Shown here: positions 7,724 through 16,934 of the stretch, in pieces
How positions within the stretch are numbered: the first letter of the stretch is position 1
Layout of the letters: the number at the start of each line of letters is the position of its first letter
Assembly: GCA_016124375.1 (NCBI GenBank)
Contig: WGNV01000003.1
Coordinates: 62,001-126,000 of the forward strand
Source: Tepidisphaera sp.
GTDB lineage: Bacteria > Planctomycetota > Phycisphaerae > Phycisphaerales > UBA1924
DNA length: 64,000 bases
Direction: 5' to 3'
The notes under the pieces: generated by a model
What the model was told of the DNA's origin: nothing
The model's database searches: none
The model's input: only the letters and a program-made list of their open reading frames with translations
Position numbers and translations under genes: made by a program

Positions 7724-8371
7724 GTGTCGAGCACTCCATCAGATCCGGCGCAGCTTTCTCCCTGGCGCGACAGCCGCTCGTGGGGCGTGCTATTGGCGAC
7801 GACGGTGTTCGGCCTCGTGACCGACCTGTGGAGCAAGTCGCTGGCGTTTCGGTACGTGGCGCCCACGCCCATCGTAGTGGATCGGACGCAGGTGCTGCAG
7901 TTTCGCAACCCCTCGGACCTGATCCCGGGGCATCCGCCGGTGCATGTGATTCCGGGCGTGCTGGATTTCACGCTGCTGTTGAATCCCGGCGCGGTCTTTG
8001 GCATCGGGGCCGGCAAGCGCTGGGTGTTCGTGTTCTTCACGCTCGGGGCCATGCTGTTCGCGCTCGGGCTGTTCGCCAAGTGGACGGTGAAGCGAGACTG
8101 GGTGAGCCACGTGGGGCTCGGGCTGCTGATCGCGGGGGGGCTGGGCAACCTGTACGATCGCCTGATGTTCGCGTGCGTGCGTGACTTCATTCGCCCCTTG
8201 CCGGGCGTGAATCTGCCCTTCGGGCTGTCATATCCGTGGGGCGGGCGCGAGGCGTGGCCTTATGTATCCAACGTTGCCGACTTGTATCTGATCATCGGCG
8301 TTGGCATGCTGGTGTGGCGGGCGCTGCGGCCCCACCCGGCTCACCGGATGGCGACGCCGGCGCGGACGTAG
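7724..8371 (+). CDS. lspA: Lipoprotein signal peptidase (signal peptidase II)
   Basis: An inner-membrane aspartyl protease that cleaves the signal peptide of prolipoproteins after lipidation. 215 residues from GTG 7724, the only reasonable start after the repeat. Transmembrane spans are seen near residues 15-30, 95-115, 125-145 and 180-200. The family blocks are NPGAVFGIG at about 87-95, GGLGNLYDRLM and VRDFI at about 140-155, and NVADLYLIIG at about 182-191. The two catalytic Asp are those in VRDFI and NVAD. The loop between them (about 25 residues, PLPGVNLPFGLSYPWGG) is longer than usual. One client is encoded at 50.7 kb. Confidence 0.93.
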   Translation: MSSTPSDPAQLSPWRDSRSWGVLLATTVFGLVTDLWSKSLAFRYVAPTPIVVDRTQVLQFRNPSDLIPGHPPVHVIPGVLDFTLLLNPGAVFGIGAGKRWVFVFFTLGAMLFALGLFAKWTVKRDWVSHVGLGLLIAGGLGNLYDRLMFACVRDFIRPLPGVNLPFGLSYPWGGREAWPYVSNVADLYLIIGVGMLVWRALRPHPAHRMATPART

Positions 8372-8467
8372 TGCGGGTGTGTGTTCGCGCGGGGTGGGCG
8401 CGGCCAGGTGTGCAGTCGTGTTGATCGCGGCGTGGCCGCGGGCTTTGTCTTTGAGAAGGGATGGCGC

Positions 8468-11400
8468 ATGTCCAGTCTGCTGTTGGCGTTGGCGTTGTCG
8501 AGTGGTGTGGCCGTGTCGCAGGTATCGCCTGATAGTGGCCAGCCGGCCGACTCGGCGCTCAAGGCCAACACACCCCAGGACGCGGCCAAGCCCGACGCCA
8601 AACCCGATGACTCCAAGTGGGACGTTGCCAACCCCCCCACCGACGGCAGCATGGGAGGCTGGGGCTGGCACGACGTCACCCTCGACACCGACACCGGCAC
8701 GTGGATGACGCTTGATGTCTCCCCCGATGGCAAGACCATCGTGTTCGACCTGATGGGCGACATCTACACCATGCCGATCGCGGGTTCGGAAGATGGCTCG
8801 CAGGTCCGGTGCATCGCCAGCGGCCGCCAGTGGGACATGCAGCCCCGGTTCAGCCCCGACGGAAAGTGGATCGCGTTTGTGTCGGACCGCACGGGCGACA
8901 ACGGCAAGGGGGGCGACAACATCTGGGTGATGCACCCCGATGGCGGCGAGCCCCACCAGGTGACGCACGAGACGTTCCGGCTCGTCACCCAGCCCGTGTG
9001 GACGCCCGATTCGCAGTACGTCGTGGCGCGAAAGCACTTCACGAGCCGCCGGAGCCTGGGCGCGGGCGAGATGTGGATGTGGCATGTCTCTGGCAAAACC
9101 GACGGCCTGCAACTGACCGCCAAGACCAGCGACCAGAAGGACACCGGCGAGCCCAACGTGTCGAGCGACGGGCGATATCTCTACTACAGCTACGACGCTT
9201 CGCCCGGAAACGACTTCCGCTACGACAAGGACAGCAACCCGGGCATTTACGCGATCGATCGGCTCGACATGCGCACGCAGGAGACCGAGCGCGTGGTGGC
9301 CGGGCCCGGCGGGGCGTGCCGTCCGGTGCCGTCGCCGGATGGCAAGCGGCTTGCATTTGTGCGCCGGGTTCGCGGGCAGAGCGAGATGTTCGTGATGGAC
9401 ATCGAGAGCGGCAAGGCGCGCCCGATCTACGTGAACCTTGATCGCGATAACCAGGAAACCTGGGCCGTGCACGGGGTGTACCCGGCGTTCGTGTGGGTCG
9501 ATGGCGGCAAGGGAATCGTCTTCTGGGCCGGGGGCAAGATCCGCCACGTGGACGTGCCCGAGTCGCTCGACGCGATGGTTGACGCGCCGATGCCCGAGTC
9601 ACGCGTGATCCCGTTCCGCGTCAAGGGCACACGCAGCATCGCCAACGCGATCCGGTTTCCGATTGAGGTCGCGCCCGAGACGTTCCAGGTCAAAATGATC
9701 CGCCAGGCCGAGGTGTCGCCCGGCGGCGATCGCATCGCGTTCGTGGCGCTCGGGCACATCTACGTCGCCCCGTTCAGCGACGACGGCGTGGGCGAGCCCA
9801 CGCGCCTGACGACCGACGACGCCGACTTTGAATACTGGCCCACCTGGTCGCGCGATGGGCAGCAGATCGCGTTCGTCACGTGGAACGACGACGCGCTGGG
9901 CACGGTGCGGGTCGTCTCTGCCCAGGGCGGCGAGGGGAAGGTGATCACCACCGAACCCGGGCATTACCTGCACCCGGCGTTCTCGCCCGATGGGAAAACC
10001 GTGGTGTATGAGAAGACCGGGGGCGGGTACATCACGACGCCGATCTGGGGACGCGACCTTGGTGTCTACGCCGTGGGCGTTGATGCGAGCGCCGGCATGC
10101 CACGGCTCATCTCCAAGCGCGGCGAGCACGCCCAGTTCGGCGCCGACAACACGCACGTGTACCTGACGGTGAGCGAGCCCGAGAAAGACTCCGACAAGGT
10201 GTCGCTCATCAGCGTGCCGCTGGCGGGCACGACGCCCGACGAACGCGAAGAAACCCTGTATCGCAGCGACTGGGCGACGGAACTGAGCCTGAGCCCCGAC
10301 GGCAAGCACCTGGCCTTCGCCGAGCGGTTCAACGTGTTCGTCACACCCTTCATGCACGCTGGCAAGCCCATCGACATCGGCCCCAAGGCGAGCAACGTGC
10401 CGGTGGTGAAGCTCACGTCGGAGGCGGGCGACTACATCCACTGGTCGGGCGATAGCGCCACGCTGCGTTGGGCGCTGGGGCCGAGCATCTACTCACTGCC
10501 GGTGCGCGACGCGATGAACGCGTCGGTGTATGAGCGCGTCGAGACGCCCAAGAATGACGCCGGACCTGAGTCTGCGAAGGTCCGGGTCGAGGGCGACGAC
10601 AAAGGTGCTGCTGACAAAGACCTCACGCAAGACCAACCCAAGAAGGACGAGCCCAAGGCCCCCGCCCCGCGCGAGGCGATCATCAACCTGGCCGCCAAGT
10701 ACGACGCGCCGCGCGCTTCCGACGGCAGCGACAGCCTCATCGCCATCACCAACTGCAAGATCCTCACCATGCAGAATCTGCCCTGGAAACAAGGCCAGGA
10801 CCCCAACGCCACGCGGGGCATGCTGGTGATCGATCACGGCACCGTGGTCGTGCAGAACAGCCGCATCCAAGCCGTGGGCGCTGCCGACAGCGTCAAGATT
10901 CCCGACGGCGCGACCGTCGTCGACGCCCAAGGCGGCGTCGTGATGCCCGGCATCGTCGATGTGCACGCCCACGGCGCCCAGGGCGAGAACGGCTTCACGC
11001 CCCAGCGCAACTGGATCGACCACGCCAATCTCGCCTTCGGCGTCACCACCATTCACGACCCCAGCAACGACACCGAGAATGTCTTCTCCGCCAGCGAACT
11101 GGCCAAGACCGGCGCCATCCTCGCCCCGCGGATCTTCTCGACGGGCACCATCCTGTACGGAGCCGCGGGGTCGTTCAAGGCCGAGATCGACAGCCTCGAC
11201 GACGCGATGTTCCACCTGAAGCGCATGAAGGCGGTGGGCGCGTTCAGCGTGAAGAGTTACAACCAACCCCGGCGCGACCAGCGCCAGATGGTGCTGGAAG
11301 CCGCACGCCGCGTCGGCATGATGGTCGTGCCCGAGGGCGGCGCACTCTACCAGCACAACATGACGATGGTCGTCGACGGCCACACCTCCGTGGAGCACAC

Positions 11401-12178
11401 GCTGCCCGTGGGCGAAATCTACGACGACGTGACCCAACTCTGGGGCCACAGCCAGGTCGGCTACACGCCCACGCTCATCGTCGCGTATGGCGGCATCGGG
11501 GGCGAGAACTACTGGTACGCCAAGACCAAGGTCTGGGACAACCAACACCTGGAGCACTACGTGCCCCGGTTCATCCTTGATCCCCGCTCACGGCGCCCCT
11601 TCGACGCGCCCGACAACGAGTGGAACCACATCGCGGAATCTCGCATCGCCAAAAAAATCCTCGACGCCAAAGCCGGCGGCGTGGGCGCCGAACTCGCGGC
11701 CAGCGCCACCGAGGGCACAGCACCCACCGGCACGGCCACCTGGGGCGGGCCCACGCTGGGCGCGCACGGACAACTCGCGGGCATGGGCGCCCACTGGGAG
11801 ATGTGGATGATGGTGCAAGGCGGCATGACGCCCATGCAGGCCCTGCGAGCCGCGACCATCGACGGGGCGTGGTACGTCGGGCTCGATAAAGACATCGGCT
11901 CCATCGCGCCGGGCAAACTGGCCGACATGGTGATCTTCGCCGACGACCCCAGCAAAGACATCCGCAAGACCGAGTCCGTCAAGATGGTCATGCTCAACGG
12001 GCGCCTCTACGACTCCGCGACGCTGGCGCAGCTCGCCCCCACCAAGACACCGGGCCCCAAGTACTTCTTCGAAGACCTGCAACGGGGCGGCTCGACGCCG
12101 ATGGCCCTGGAGAACATCATGCGAAAAGCCGCGAGCGACGGAGCGTTCTGCAAAGGCTGCGGGCGCGGGGCGGAGTAG
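8468..12178 (+). CDS. Secreted TolB-like beta-propeller / amidohydrolase fusion
   Basis: 1236 residues from the ATG at 8468, preceded by AAGGGA at about 6 nt. A signal peptide (MSSLLLALALSSGVAVSQ) is followed by many PD40/TolB-type blade motifs (SPDGKTIVFD, SPDGKWIAFVSD, SPDGKRLAFVRR, SPDGKTVVYEK, SPDGKHLAFAE) to about residue 680, an acidic/Lys linker near 700-735, and a C-terminal metal-dependent amidohydrolase. In the latter, VDVHAHGAQGE (about 830) carries the metal-binding HxH, VEHTLP lies near 970, and the end GSIAPGKLADMVIFADDPSKDI is typical of imidazolonepropionase/dipeptidase-like members. It probably hydrolyses peptides or cyclic amides outside the cytoplasm; the substrate is unknown. 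Similar two-domain proteins occur in Bacteroidetes and Acidobacteria. Confidence 0.9.
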   Translation: MSSLLLALALSSGVAVSQVSPDSGQPADSALKANTPQDAAKPDAKPDDSKWDVANPPTDGSMGGWGWHDVTLDTDTGTWMTLDVSPDGKTIVFDLMGDIYTMPIAGSEDGSQVRCIASGRQWDMQPRFSPDGKWIAFVSDRTGDNGKGGDNIWVMHPDGGEPHQVTHETFRLVTQPVWTPDSQYVVARKHFTSRRSLGAGEMWMWHVSGKTDGLQLTAKTSDQKDTGEPNVSSDGRYLYYSYDASPGNDFRYDKDSNPGIYAIDRLDMRTQETERVVAGPGGACRPVPSPDGKRLAFVRRVRGQSEMFVMDIESGKARPIYVNLDRDNQETWAVHGVYPAFVWVDGGKGIVFWAGGKIRHVDVPESLDAMVDAPMPESRVIPFRVKGTRSIANAIRFPIEVAPETFQVKMIRQAEVSPGGDRIAFVALGHIYVAPFSDDGVGEPTRLTTDDADFEYWPTWSRDGQQIAFVTWNDDALGTVRVVSAQGGEGKVITTEPGHYLHPAFSPDGKTVVYEKTGGGYITTPIWGRDLGVYAVGVDASAGMPRLISKRGEHAQFGADNTHVYLTVSEPEKDSDKVSLISVPLAGTTPDEREETLYRSDWATELSLSPDGKHLAFAERFNVFVTPFMHAGKPIDIGPKASNVPVVKLTSEAGDYIHWSGDSATLRWALGPSIYSLPVRDAMNASVYERVETPKNDAGPESAKVRVEGDDKGAADKDLTQDQPKKDEPKAPAPREAIINLAAKYDAPRASDGSDSLIAITNCKILTMQNLPWKQGQDPNATRGMLVIDHGTVVVQNSRIQAVGAADSVKIPDGATVVDAQGGVVMPGIVDVHAHGAQGENGFTPQRNWIDHANLAFGVTTIHDPSNDTENVFSASELAKTGAILAPRIFSTGTILYGAAGSFKAEIDSLDDAMFHLKRMKAVGAFSVKSYNQPRRDQRQMVLEAARRVGMMVVPEGGALYQHNMTMVVDGHTSVEHTLPVGEIYDDVTQLWGHSQVGYTPTLIVAYGGIGGENYWYAKTKVWDNQHLEHYVPRFILDPRSRRPFDAPDNEWNHIAESRIAKKILDAKAGGVGAELAASATEGTAPTGTATWGGPTLGAHGQLAGMGAHWEMWMMVQGGMTPMQALRAATIDGAWYVGLDKDIGSIAPGKLADMVIFADDPSKDIRKTESVKMVMLNGRLYDSATLAQLAPTKTPGPKYFFEDLQRGGSTPMALENIMRKAASDGAFCKGCGRGAE

Positions 12179-12217
12179 GCCTGCGAGGTCGATGTCGCTC
12201 GGCCCCTATCCTTCAGC

Positions 12218-13144
12218 ATGCTGAAAAAACTGCTGCTCGTCGCCGGCGTGGTGTTCTTCCTCCTCCTCGCGGGCGTGGTCGTTGCGTTCTTCGCCATCGA
12301 TTCCATCGCCAAGTCCGCCATCCAGGAAGGCGGCACCTACGCCCTGGGCACCCCCACCAGCGTTTCCAGCGTCAGCGTCGGCGTCGTCAGCGGCAAGTTT
12401 TCCCTCTCCGGCCTCTCCGTCGCCAACCCCGCCGGCTCGTTCAAGTCGCCCCATTTCCTGACGCTCGGCAACGGGGGCGTCGACGTCTCGCTCTCGACGC
12501 TTAACCAGTCCACCGTCGAGCTCCCCAAGTTCTCGCTGTCGAACCTCGACGTGAACCTTGAAAAGCGCGACGGCAAGACCAACTACGGGCAGATCCTCGA
12601 CCACATGCAGCAGGTCACGGGCGGCGGCAACGGCGCTCCGAAGACTTCTACGCCGCCCCCGGCTTCCAAAGATGAAAAGAAGTTCATCATCCACGATCTC
12701 GACATCGAGAAGGTCACCATCCACGCCAGCCTCGTCGATGGGCCCGACGCGGTGAAAGACCTCACCAGCGTCACGATCCCCATCGACAGCATCCGCCTCA
12801 AGGACGTCGGCAAGACCGGCTCGGGCGTCGCGGGCAGCGGCGTCACGCTCGAAGAACTCACCAACATCGTCGTCAAGGCCGTGCTCAGCGCCGCCGCCGA
12901 AAAGGGCGACGGCCTGCTCCCCGCCGACGTGCTGGGCGACCTGCAGGGCAAGCTCAAGGCGCTGGGCGATCTGGGCAACGTGCCCACAGAGGTCATCGCC
13001 AACGCCAAGGGCACCGTTGAGAAGGCGGGCAAGCAGATCATCGACGAAGGCAAGAAGGCAGTGGACAAGGCCGCGGCAGAGGGCCAGAAAGCCGTCAACG
13101 ACGCCGCGGACAAGCTCAAGGGCATTCTGCCGGGCCACAAGTAG
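12218..13144 (+). CDS. AsmA-like membrane-anchored periplasmic protein
   Basis: 308 residues. An N-terminal membrane anchor (KKLLLVAGVVFFLLLAGVVV) is followed by AIDSIAKSAIQEGGTYALG and a GKFSLSGLSVANPAGS segment with beta-strand repeats (STVELPKFSLSNLDVNLEK), a pattern typical of AsmA/DUF748-type proteins that sit in the envelope and may help lipid traffic. The C-terminal 100 residues are Ala/Lys-rich and helical (KGTVEKAGKQIIDEGKKAVDK), resembling LEA-like amphipathic repeats. It begins 40 nt after the amidohydrolase gene, so the two may be co-transcribed. The function is inferred from fold resemblance only. Confidence 0.72.
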   Translation: MLKKLLLVAGVVFFLLLAGVVVAFFAIDSIAKSAIQEGGTYALGTPTSVSSVSVGVVSGKFSLSGLSVANPAGSFKSPHFLTLGNGGVDVSLSTLNQSTVELPKFSLSNLDVNLEKRDGKTNYGQILDHMQQVTGGGNGAPKTSTPPPASKDEKKFIIHDLDIEKVTIHASLVDGPDAVKDLTSVTIPIDSIRLKDVGKTGSGVAGSGVTLEELTNIVVKAVLSAAAEKGDGLLPADVLGDLQGKLKALGDLGNVPTEVIANAKGTVEKAGKQIIDEGKKAVDKAAAEGQKAVNDAADKLKGILPGHK

Positions 13145-13198
13145 TCGCTTCGAAGGGTGGCGCCGGAGTATTTCGGGCACACACCCGCCAAAATAAGA

Positions 13199-13223
13199 GG
13201 CCCCGCGCTCGCAGCGCGGGGCC
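13199..13223. terminator. Bidirectional hairpin terminator
   Basis: A perfect 10-bp GC stem (GGCCCCGCGC/GCGCGGGGCC) with loop TCGCA between convergent genes (AsmA-like + and dockerin -). It is followed by TTGGGTTCTCTT on the plus strand and by the A-rich CTCTTATTTT side on the minus strand. It is closely similar to 19129-19155. Confidence 0.75.
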
Positions 13224-13276
13224 TTGGGTTCTCTTCCGGCCTTGGAGGCCAGTGCCTGATTCCGAGTGCCTGCTTG

Positions 13277-14449
13277 TTACGGGCACATGCCGCTGGCGAT
13301 GGTGTTGATGAGGGCGTCGACGTCACCCTGGTCAGCCACGCCGTCCTGGTTGAAGTCGGCATCGATGCCGGTGGGGTTCTCGCCGCCGGCGATGATGTTG
13401 ATCAGGTAGTCAACGTCGCCCTGATCGGAGACGCCGTCCTGGTTGACGTCAGGATCACAAGCGGGCCCGCTGTTGGCGAAGCAGGCGCCGGTCATCTCGA
13501 CGTGGTATGAGCCGATATCGGAGAAGGATGACGACCAGGACGCGAGCGGGTTCAATGCACCCGGTCCGTCGGGCGTGCGCTCGACGTTGAAGGGAGTGCC
13601 GTTCCAAATCTCACTACCGTCGGCGTCGACCGCCGTCACGTCGTACGTGGTCACGGCCAGCAGATACTGCCCCGGATCGGCCACGAACTGGCCCGAGATG
13701 TAGGACGTCAGCGTCGTGTCGCCCGGAAGGCCGTCCGGCACATCGTCGTTGAAGGTCACGCCCGTGCCGTCGGTCTTGAAGAGGAACAGACGGGTATCGA
13801 CCCCAAGGCCATCCGTCTGGTAGGTCGTCGCGGAGAAGTTGGCGGGATCGCAGACGTCGATCAGGTACATATCAACGTCGCCATCGGTGTCGAACGAGCC
13901 GCCGATGCTCGTGAGAGGATTGGTGCCAGTCGGAGTCTGGTAGTTGGAGATGCTGTCGCCCGCGTCGCCGCCACCGTTGGCCGTCTCGTCCCACTGGGGC
14001 GGGGGCGGCGGGGGCGCCACGGAGATATCGAGCGTTCCGGGCCCGCCGTCGTTGGTCGAGCCGTAACGGGCGACGCGGATGAAGATGGTGTTGCCCTGCT
14101 GGACGGGAAGATTGAAGAGCTCGCTCTGCAGGCCGCAGGAGTCGTCGTTGCAGTCGAGTTCGATGGAGCAATCAACGAGGGCGGAGACGACGGTATCAAA
14201 GGTGCTGCCGCAGGTGGCGATCGTCGCGACACCGTCGATCGAGGGGGTGTAGGCGAAGAAGATGTCCGCGCTGCCGCCGCCGCCACAGGAGGAGGTCATG
14301 TCGGTCGCGAAGCCGGTGCTGTCGAAGCCATAGGTGCCTTCGACGACGGGGATCGCGTCCTGGCAGGTCTCGCCGGACTGGGCCATCGCCGCGGAGCCCA
14401 TCGCCAGCACGGTGCCGGCGCACGCACACAACCAAGTAGCCTTGCGCAT
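13277..14449 (-). CDS. Secreted dockerin-tailed protein
   Basis: 390 residues from ATG 14449, with AGGGAGA upstream. A signal peptide (MRKATWLCACAGTVLAMGSAAMAQ) is followed by two beta-rich, PPC/jelly-roll-like halves: residues about 25-145 with the Cys-rich pattern SCGGGGSADIFFAYTPS and LDCNDDSCG, a Pro run, and about 155-325 starting ISNYQTPTGTNPL. The C-terminal 60 residues are a dockerin: CDPDVNQDGVSDQGDVDYL, linker GENPTGIDA, then DFNQDGVADQGDVDALI and final CP. The paired Ca-binding loops are of the DxNxDGVxDxxD type. Its cargo function is unknown. It forms a minus-strand run with the PhoD-like gene downstream in coordinate order. Confidence 0.88.
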   Translation of the reverse strand: MRKATWLCACAGTVLAMGSAAMAQSGETCQDAIPVVEGTYGFDSTGFATDMTSSCGGGGSADIFFAYTPSIDGVATIATCGSTFDTVVSALVDCSIELDCNDDSCGLQSELFNLPVQQGNTIFIRVARYGSTNDGGPGTLDISVAPPPPPPQWDETANGGGDAGDSISNYQTPTGTNPLTSIGGSFDTDGDVDMYLIDVCDPANFSATTYQTDGLGVDTRLFLFKTDGTGVTFNDDVPDGLPGDTTLTSYISGQFVADPGQYLLAVTTYDVTAVDADGSEIWNGTPFNVERTPDGPGALNPLASWSSSFSDIGSYHVEMTGACFANSGPACDPDVNQDGVSDQGDVDYLINIIAGGENPTGIDADFNQDGVADQGDVDALINTIASGMCP

Positions 14450-14669
14450 AGAGAATCTCCCTGGCCTCCGAGGAGGAGGCACGTAGTAAGCTCGGTGGCC
14501 GCGTACTTGACCGGTACTCCCGCTCCCGCGACCGACCGCTGAGGCAAAGGCGCGTGGGGCACCCTCGCGAACGCAGTGTAGCGGAAAACGCCAGGAATAT
14601 TCGTGAAACTTCTGAAATATCCAATCGAACTCGGATTTTTACGGGTCTCGCGAGGTTATCGGCGATGGC

Positions 14670-16547
14670 TCAGGGACACACCCCGCCGGCGATCACGTTG
14701 ACGAGCGCGTCGATGTCGCCCTGGTCGGCCACGCCGTCGCGATTGAAGTCGGGGTCGATGCCCGTGGGGTTCTCGCCGCCCGCGATGACATTGATCAAGT
14801 AATCGACGTCGCCCTGATCGGCGACGCCGTCCTGGTTCACGTCGGCGTTGCACATTGGGGGCGGCAGGATCGCGTCGACGCAGATCTGCTGCACGATTTG
14901 CGGCTGCAGGCTGAGCAAGTACTGCGGAGCGGCGGCCGCCGTCGCGGGGTCGTAGTAGGGCACGCCCCACGTGGTGAGGCACAACTGCTGCGTCTGGGCG
15001 TCGACCTGGAACTCGGTCCAGCCGAAGGTGTTGGTCTGCGTCCAGCCGCCGGTGTTGCTGACCAGCGGAATGGGCGAGCCGGAGAGACCCAGCGTGTCGT
15101 AGCCCAGGCTGTACAGGAACGCGTTGATGAGTCCGGCGATGTACCCCTCCTGATCTTCATGGGGAAGACTGAGGTACTCGGCGAGCGAGATGGTGCCGGG
15201 CAGGCCCGCGGCTTCCGCCGCCCCGGCGACCGTCGGGCCGAAGGGCGCGAAGTAGGCGCCCGGGCCGGTGGAGATCTCCCACGCCCCGCTCTGGATCTGC
15301 GGCTGGAACGGTGCCGCGTTGTACGTCACGTTGTTCACCACCGTGCCGTGAATGTCGGCGGTGATGAACACGACGTTGGTGATGTTGTTGTTCTTGATGA
15401 ACGCGAGCAACGCGCTGCGCTCGGCGGCGTAGCCCTCGTAACGATCGCTGGCCGCCAGGGGCCCAAGGTTCTCGATGGGCTCGGGCATCATCACGAACTT
15501 CCACGTCACGCCCGCCTGCTGCGAGGCCAGCAGGTCGGATTCGAGCCGCGCCAACTGGGGCAGGCCCAGCATGGTGCGCGCGGGGTTGAAGGCCGCGACC
15601 AGGTACGCGCCGATGGACGCCTGGCTGGAGATGTCGGGATCGGCAAGTTCCTGATCTCGGAACGACCGCTCGTCCACCGCGAAGAACTGGGCGTCATCTC
15701 CGAAGCGCACGGTGCGATACAAATCCGGGCGGCCATCCACGCGGGCGTCGCCCGTGCCGCTCCACACGCGGGGGCTGATCGGGTGGTATTCCTGGAAAGC
15801 CTGAAGGCCGTTCTGGTAGAGCGCGCTGGTGTTGATGAGGCTCGTGGGGTTGCCCGTGAAGCGCGGGTCGGTGGAGATCATCGCCCCGCCGGCGAAGTCG
15901 TTGGTCACTTCGTGGTCGTCGATCATCGCCCACACGCTGGTGGATTGGCGGATGTCGCGATGGGCGTTGAGGCCCGAGTGATCGCGCAGGTTCTCGTTGT
16001 GCTTGGCGCGATACTCCGCCAGCGTGGTCGCCTGCGGGGCGGGCACGTCGGGCGTCGCGACGTCGCCATAGATGGTGTCGCCCAGGCTGTACCACATGTC
16101 GAGGTTTTTGCTCGCGACGTTGCGCAGGGCGGGGAACGGCGCCAGTTCGCCCCGCCAGTCGCCCGAGACGCCCATGTGGAAGCCGTGGCGCCCGGTGGTG
16201 GCGGGGGTTTTGAAGGTGCCGGTCGCCACGTCGCCGCTGGCGTCGGTCACGCGGTAGTAGTAGCGGGTGTTGGGGGCCAGGCCGTCGAACGTGCGCTTCA
16301 CCGGCAGTGTGCCGTCCGTCACGTTGGCGATGCGCGTCTGGAAGACCGAGCCGAACGCCGGATCGGTGGAGAGCTGAAACGTCACCGTCCCGAGCGATGT
16401 GCTGTGCGCCCACAGCAGCACGCTGGTGGGCGAGGTCTCGCCCGCGGCGACGCCATTGACAAGATCGGCCCGCAGGGCCGGAGTGGCGACGCACAAGCCG
16501 CTGATCGCCATGATGGCACCGACAAAACGATGATTCGCTGCGTTCAT
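14670..16547 (-). CDS. PhoD-like alkaline phosphatase/phosphodiesterase with C-terminal dockerin
   Basis: 625 residues from ATG 16547 (AAGGGAA 7 nt upstream). A signal peptide (HRFVGAIMAISGLCVATPALRA) precedes a PhoD N-terminal fibronectin-like domain (LLWAHSTSLGTVTFQLSTDP) and the metallophosphatase core: SGDWRGEL at about 130, YSLGDTIYGD at about 152-161, IDDHEVTNDF at about 205-214 and ITADIHGT at about 390. PhoD enzymes release phosphate from mono- and diesters using Ca/Fe. The tail is the two-loop dockerin ending GGVCP. The start used here removes 19 residues of a longer open frame. The large plus-strand frame over it is a GC-rich shadow. Confidence 0.93.
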   Translation of the reverse strand: MNAANHRFVGAIMAISGLCVATPALRADLVNGVAAGETSPTSVLLWAHSTSLGTVTFQLSTDPAFGSVFQTRIANVTDGTLPVKRTFDGLAPNTRYYYRVTDASGDVATGTFKTPATTGRHGFHMGVSGDWRGELAPFPALRNVASKNLDMWYSLGDTIYGDVATPDVPAPQATTLAEYRAKHNENLRDHSGLNAHRDIRQSTSVWAMIDDHEVTNDFAGGAMISTDPRFTGNPTSLINTSALYQNGLQAFQEYHPISPRVWSGTGDARVDGRPDLYRTVRFGDDAQFFAVDERSFRDQELADPDISSQASIGAYLVAAFNPARTMLGLPQLARLESDLLASQQAGVTWKFVMMPEPIENLGPLAASDRYEGYAAERSALLAFIKNNNITNVVFITADIHGTVVNNVTYNAAPFQPQIQSGAWEISTGPGAYFAPFGPTVAGAAEAAGLPGTISLAEYLSLPHEDQEGYIAGLINAFLYSLGYDTLGLSGSPIPLVSNTGGWTQTNTFGWTEFQVDAQTQQLCLTTWGVPYYDPATAAAAPQYLLSLQPQIVQQICVDAILPPPMCNADVNQDGVADQGDVDYLINVIAGGENPTGIDPDFNRDGVADQGDIDALVNVIAGGVCP

Positions 16548-16934
16548 TTGTGTTCCCTTCAGTTGCGCTGACGGTTGTGCTCGGCCTGTATCGGACGGCC
16601 CCACGCTGCTCGCTCTCCCACCCGCACAGTGTCACCCTTCAGGCCCGATCATGAAAGCGAAACGTGTCAATCTGGCGCGAAGTCTCGGTTTGGTTTTTGC
16701 TCGATGGAGCGATAAGAACGCTCATCCGCCGGCCAACACGACGCCTGGTTCGCCTGGCAACCGGCCTTAGTGTGCAATTCTCTGCGAGAAACTTCAAAGG
16801 TGCTTTCAGACTCGCGGCGGGCGCCGGATACTGCCTTTCGAGGAGTGCGTGCGCTCGGCGAGCCGCCCGTTGGCGGCCGCCCTCGCACATCGGTCGAGCC
16901 GCACCGCGCCGGCGCTGACACGGGAGAATCGATC
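16548..16934. other. Divergent intergenic region, 387 bp
   Basis: Lies between the PhoD-like gene (-) and a dockerin gene (+). It is less GC-rich near 16650-16800 (CGAAACGTGTCAATCTGG, GTGTGCAATTCTCTGCG), where promoters would be expected, but I cannot pick out a confident -35/-10 pair. The 130 nt before the plus-strand start are GC-rich and probably untranslated leader. No gene, RNA or repeat was recognised. Confidence 0.5.

Noticed and set aside
13277-14449. Regularly repeated DNA in dockerin genes considered as CRISPR or tandem array
   Set aside because: The repeats encode calcium-loop protein modules in frame; there are no spacers and no cas genes.
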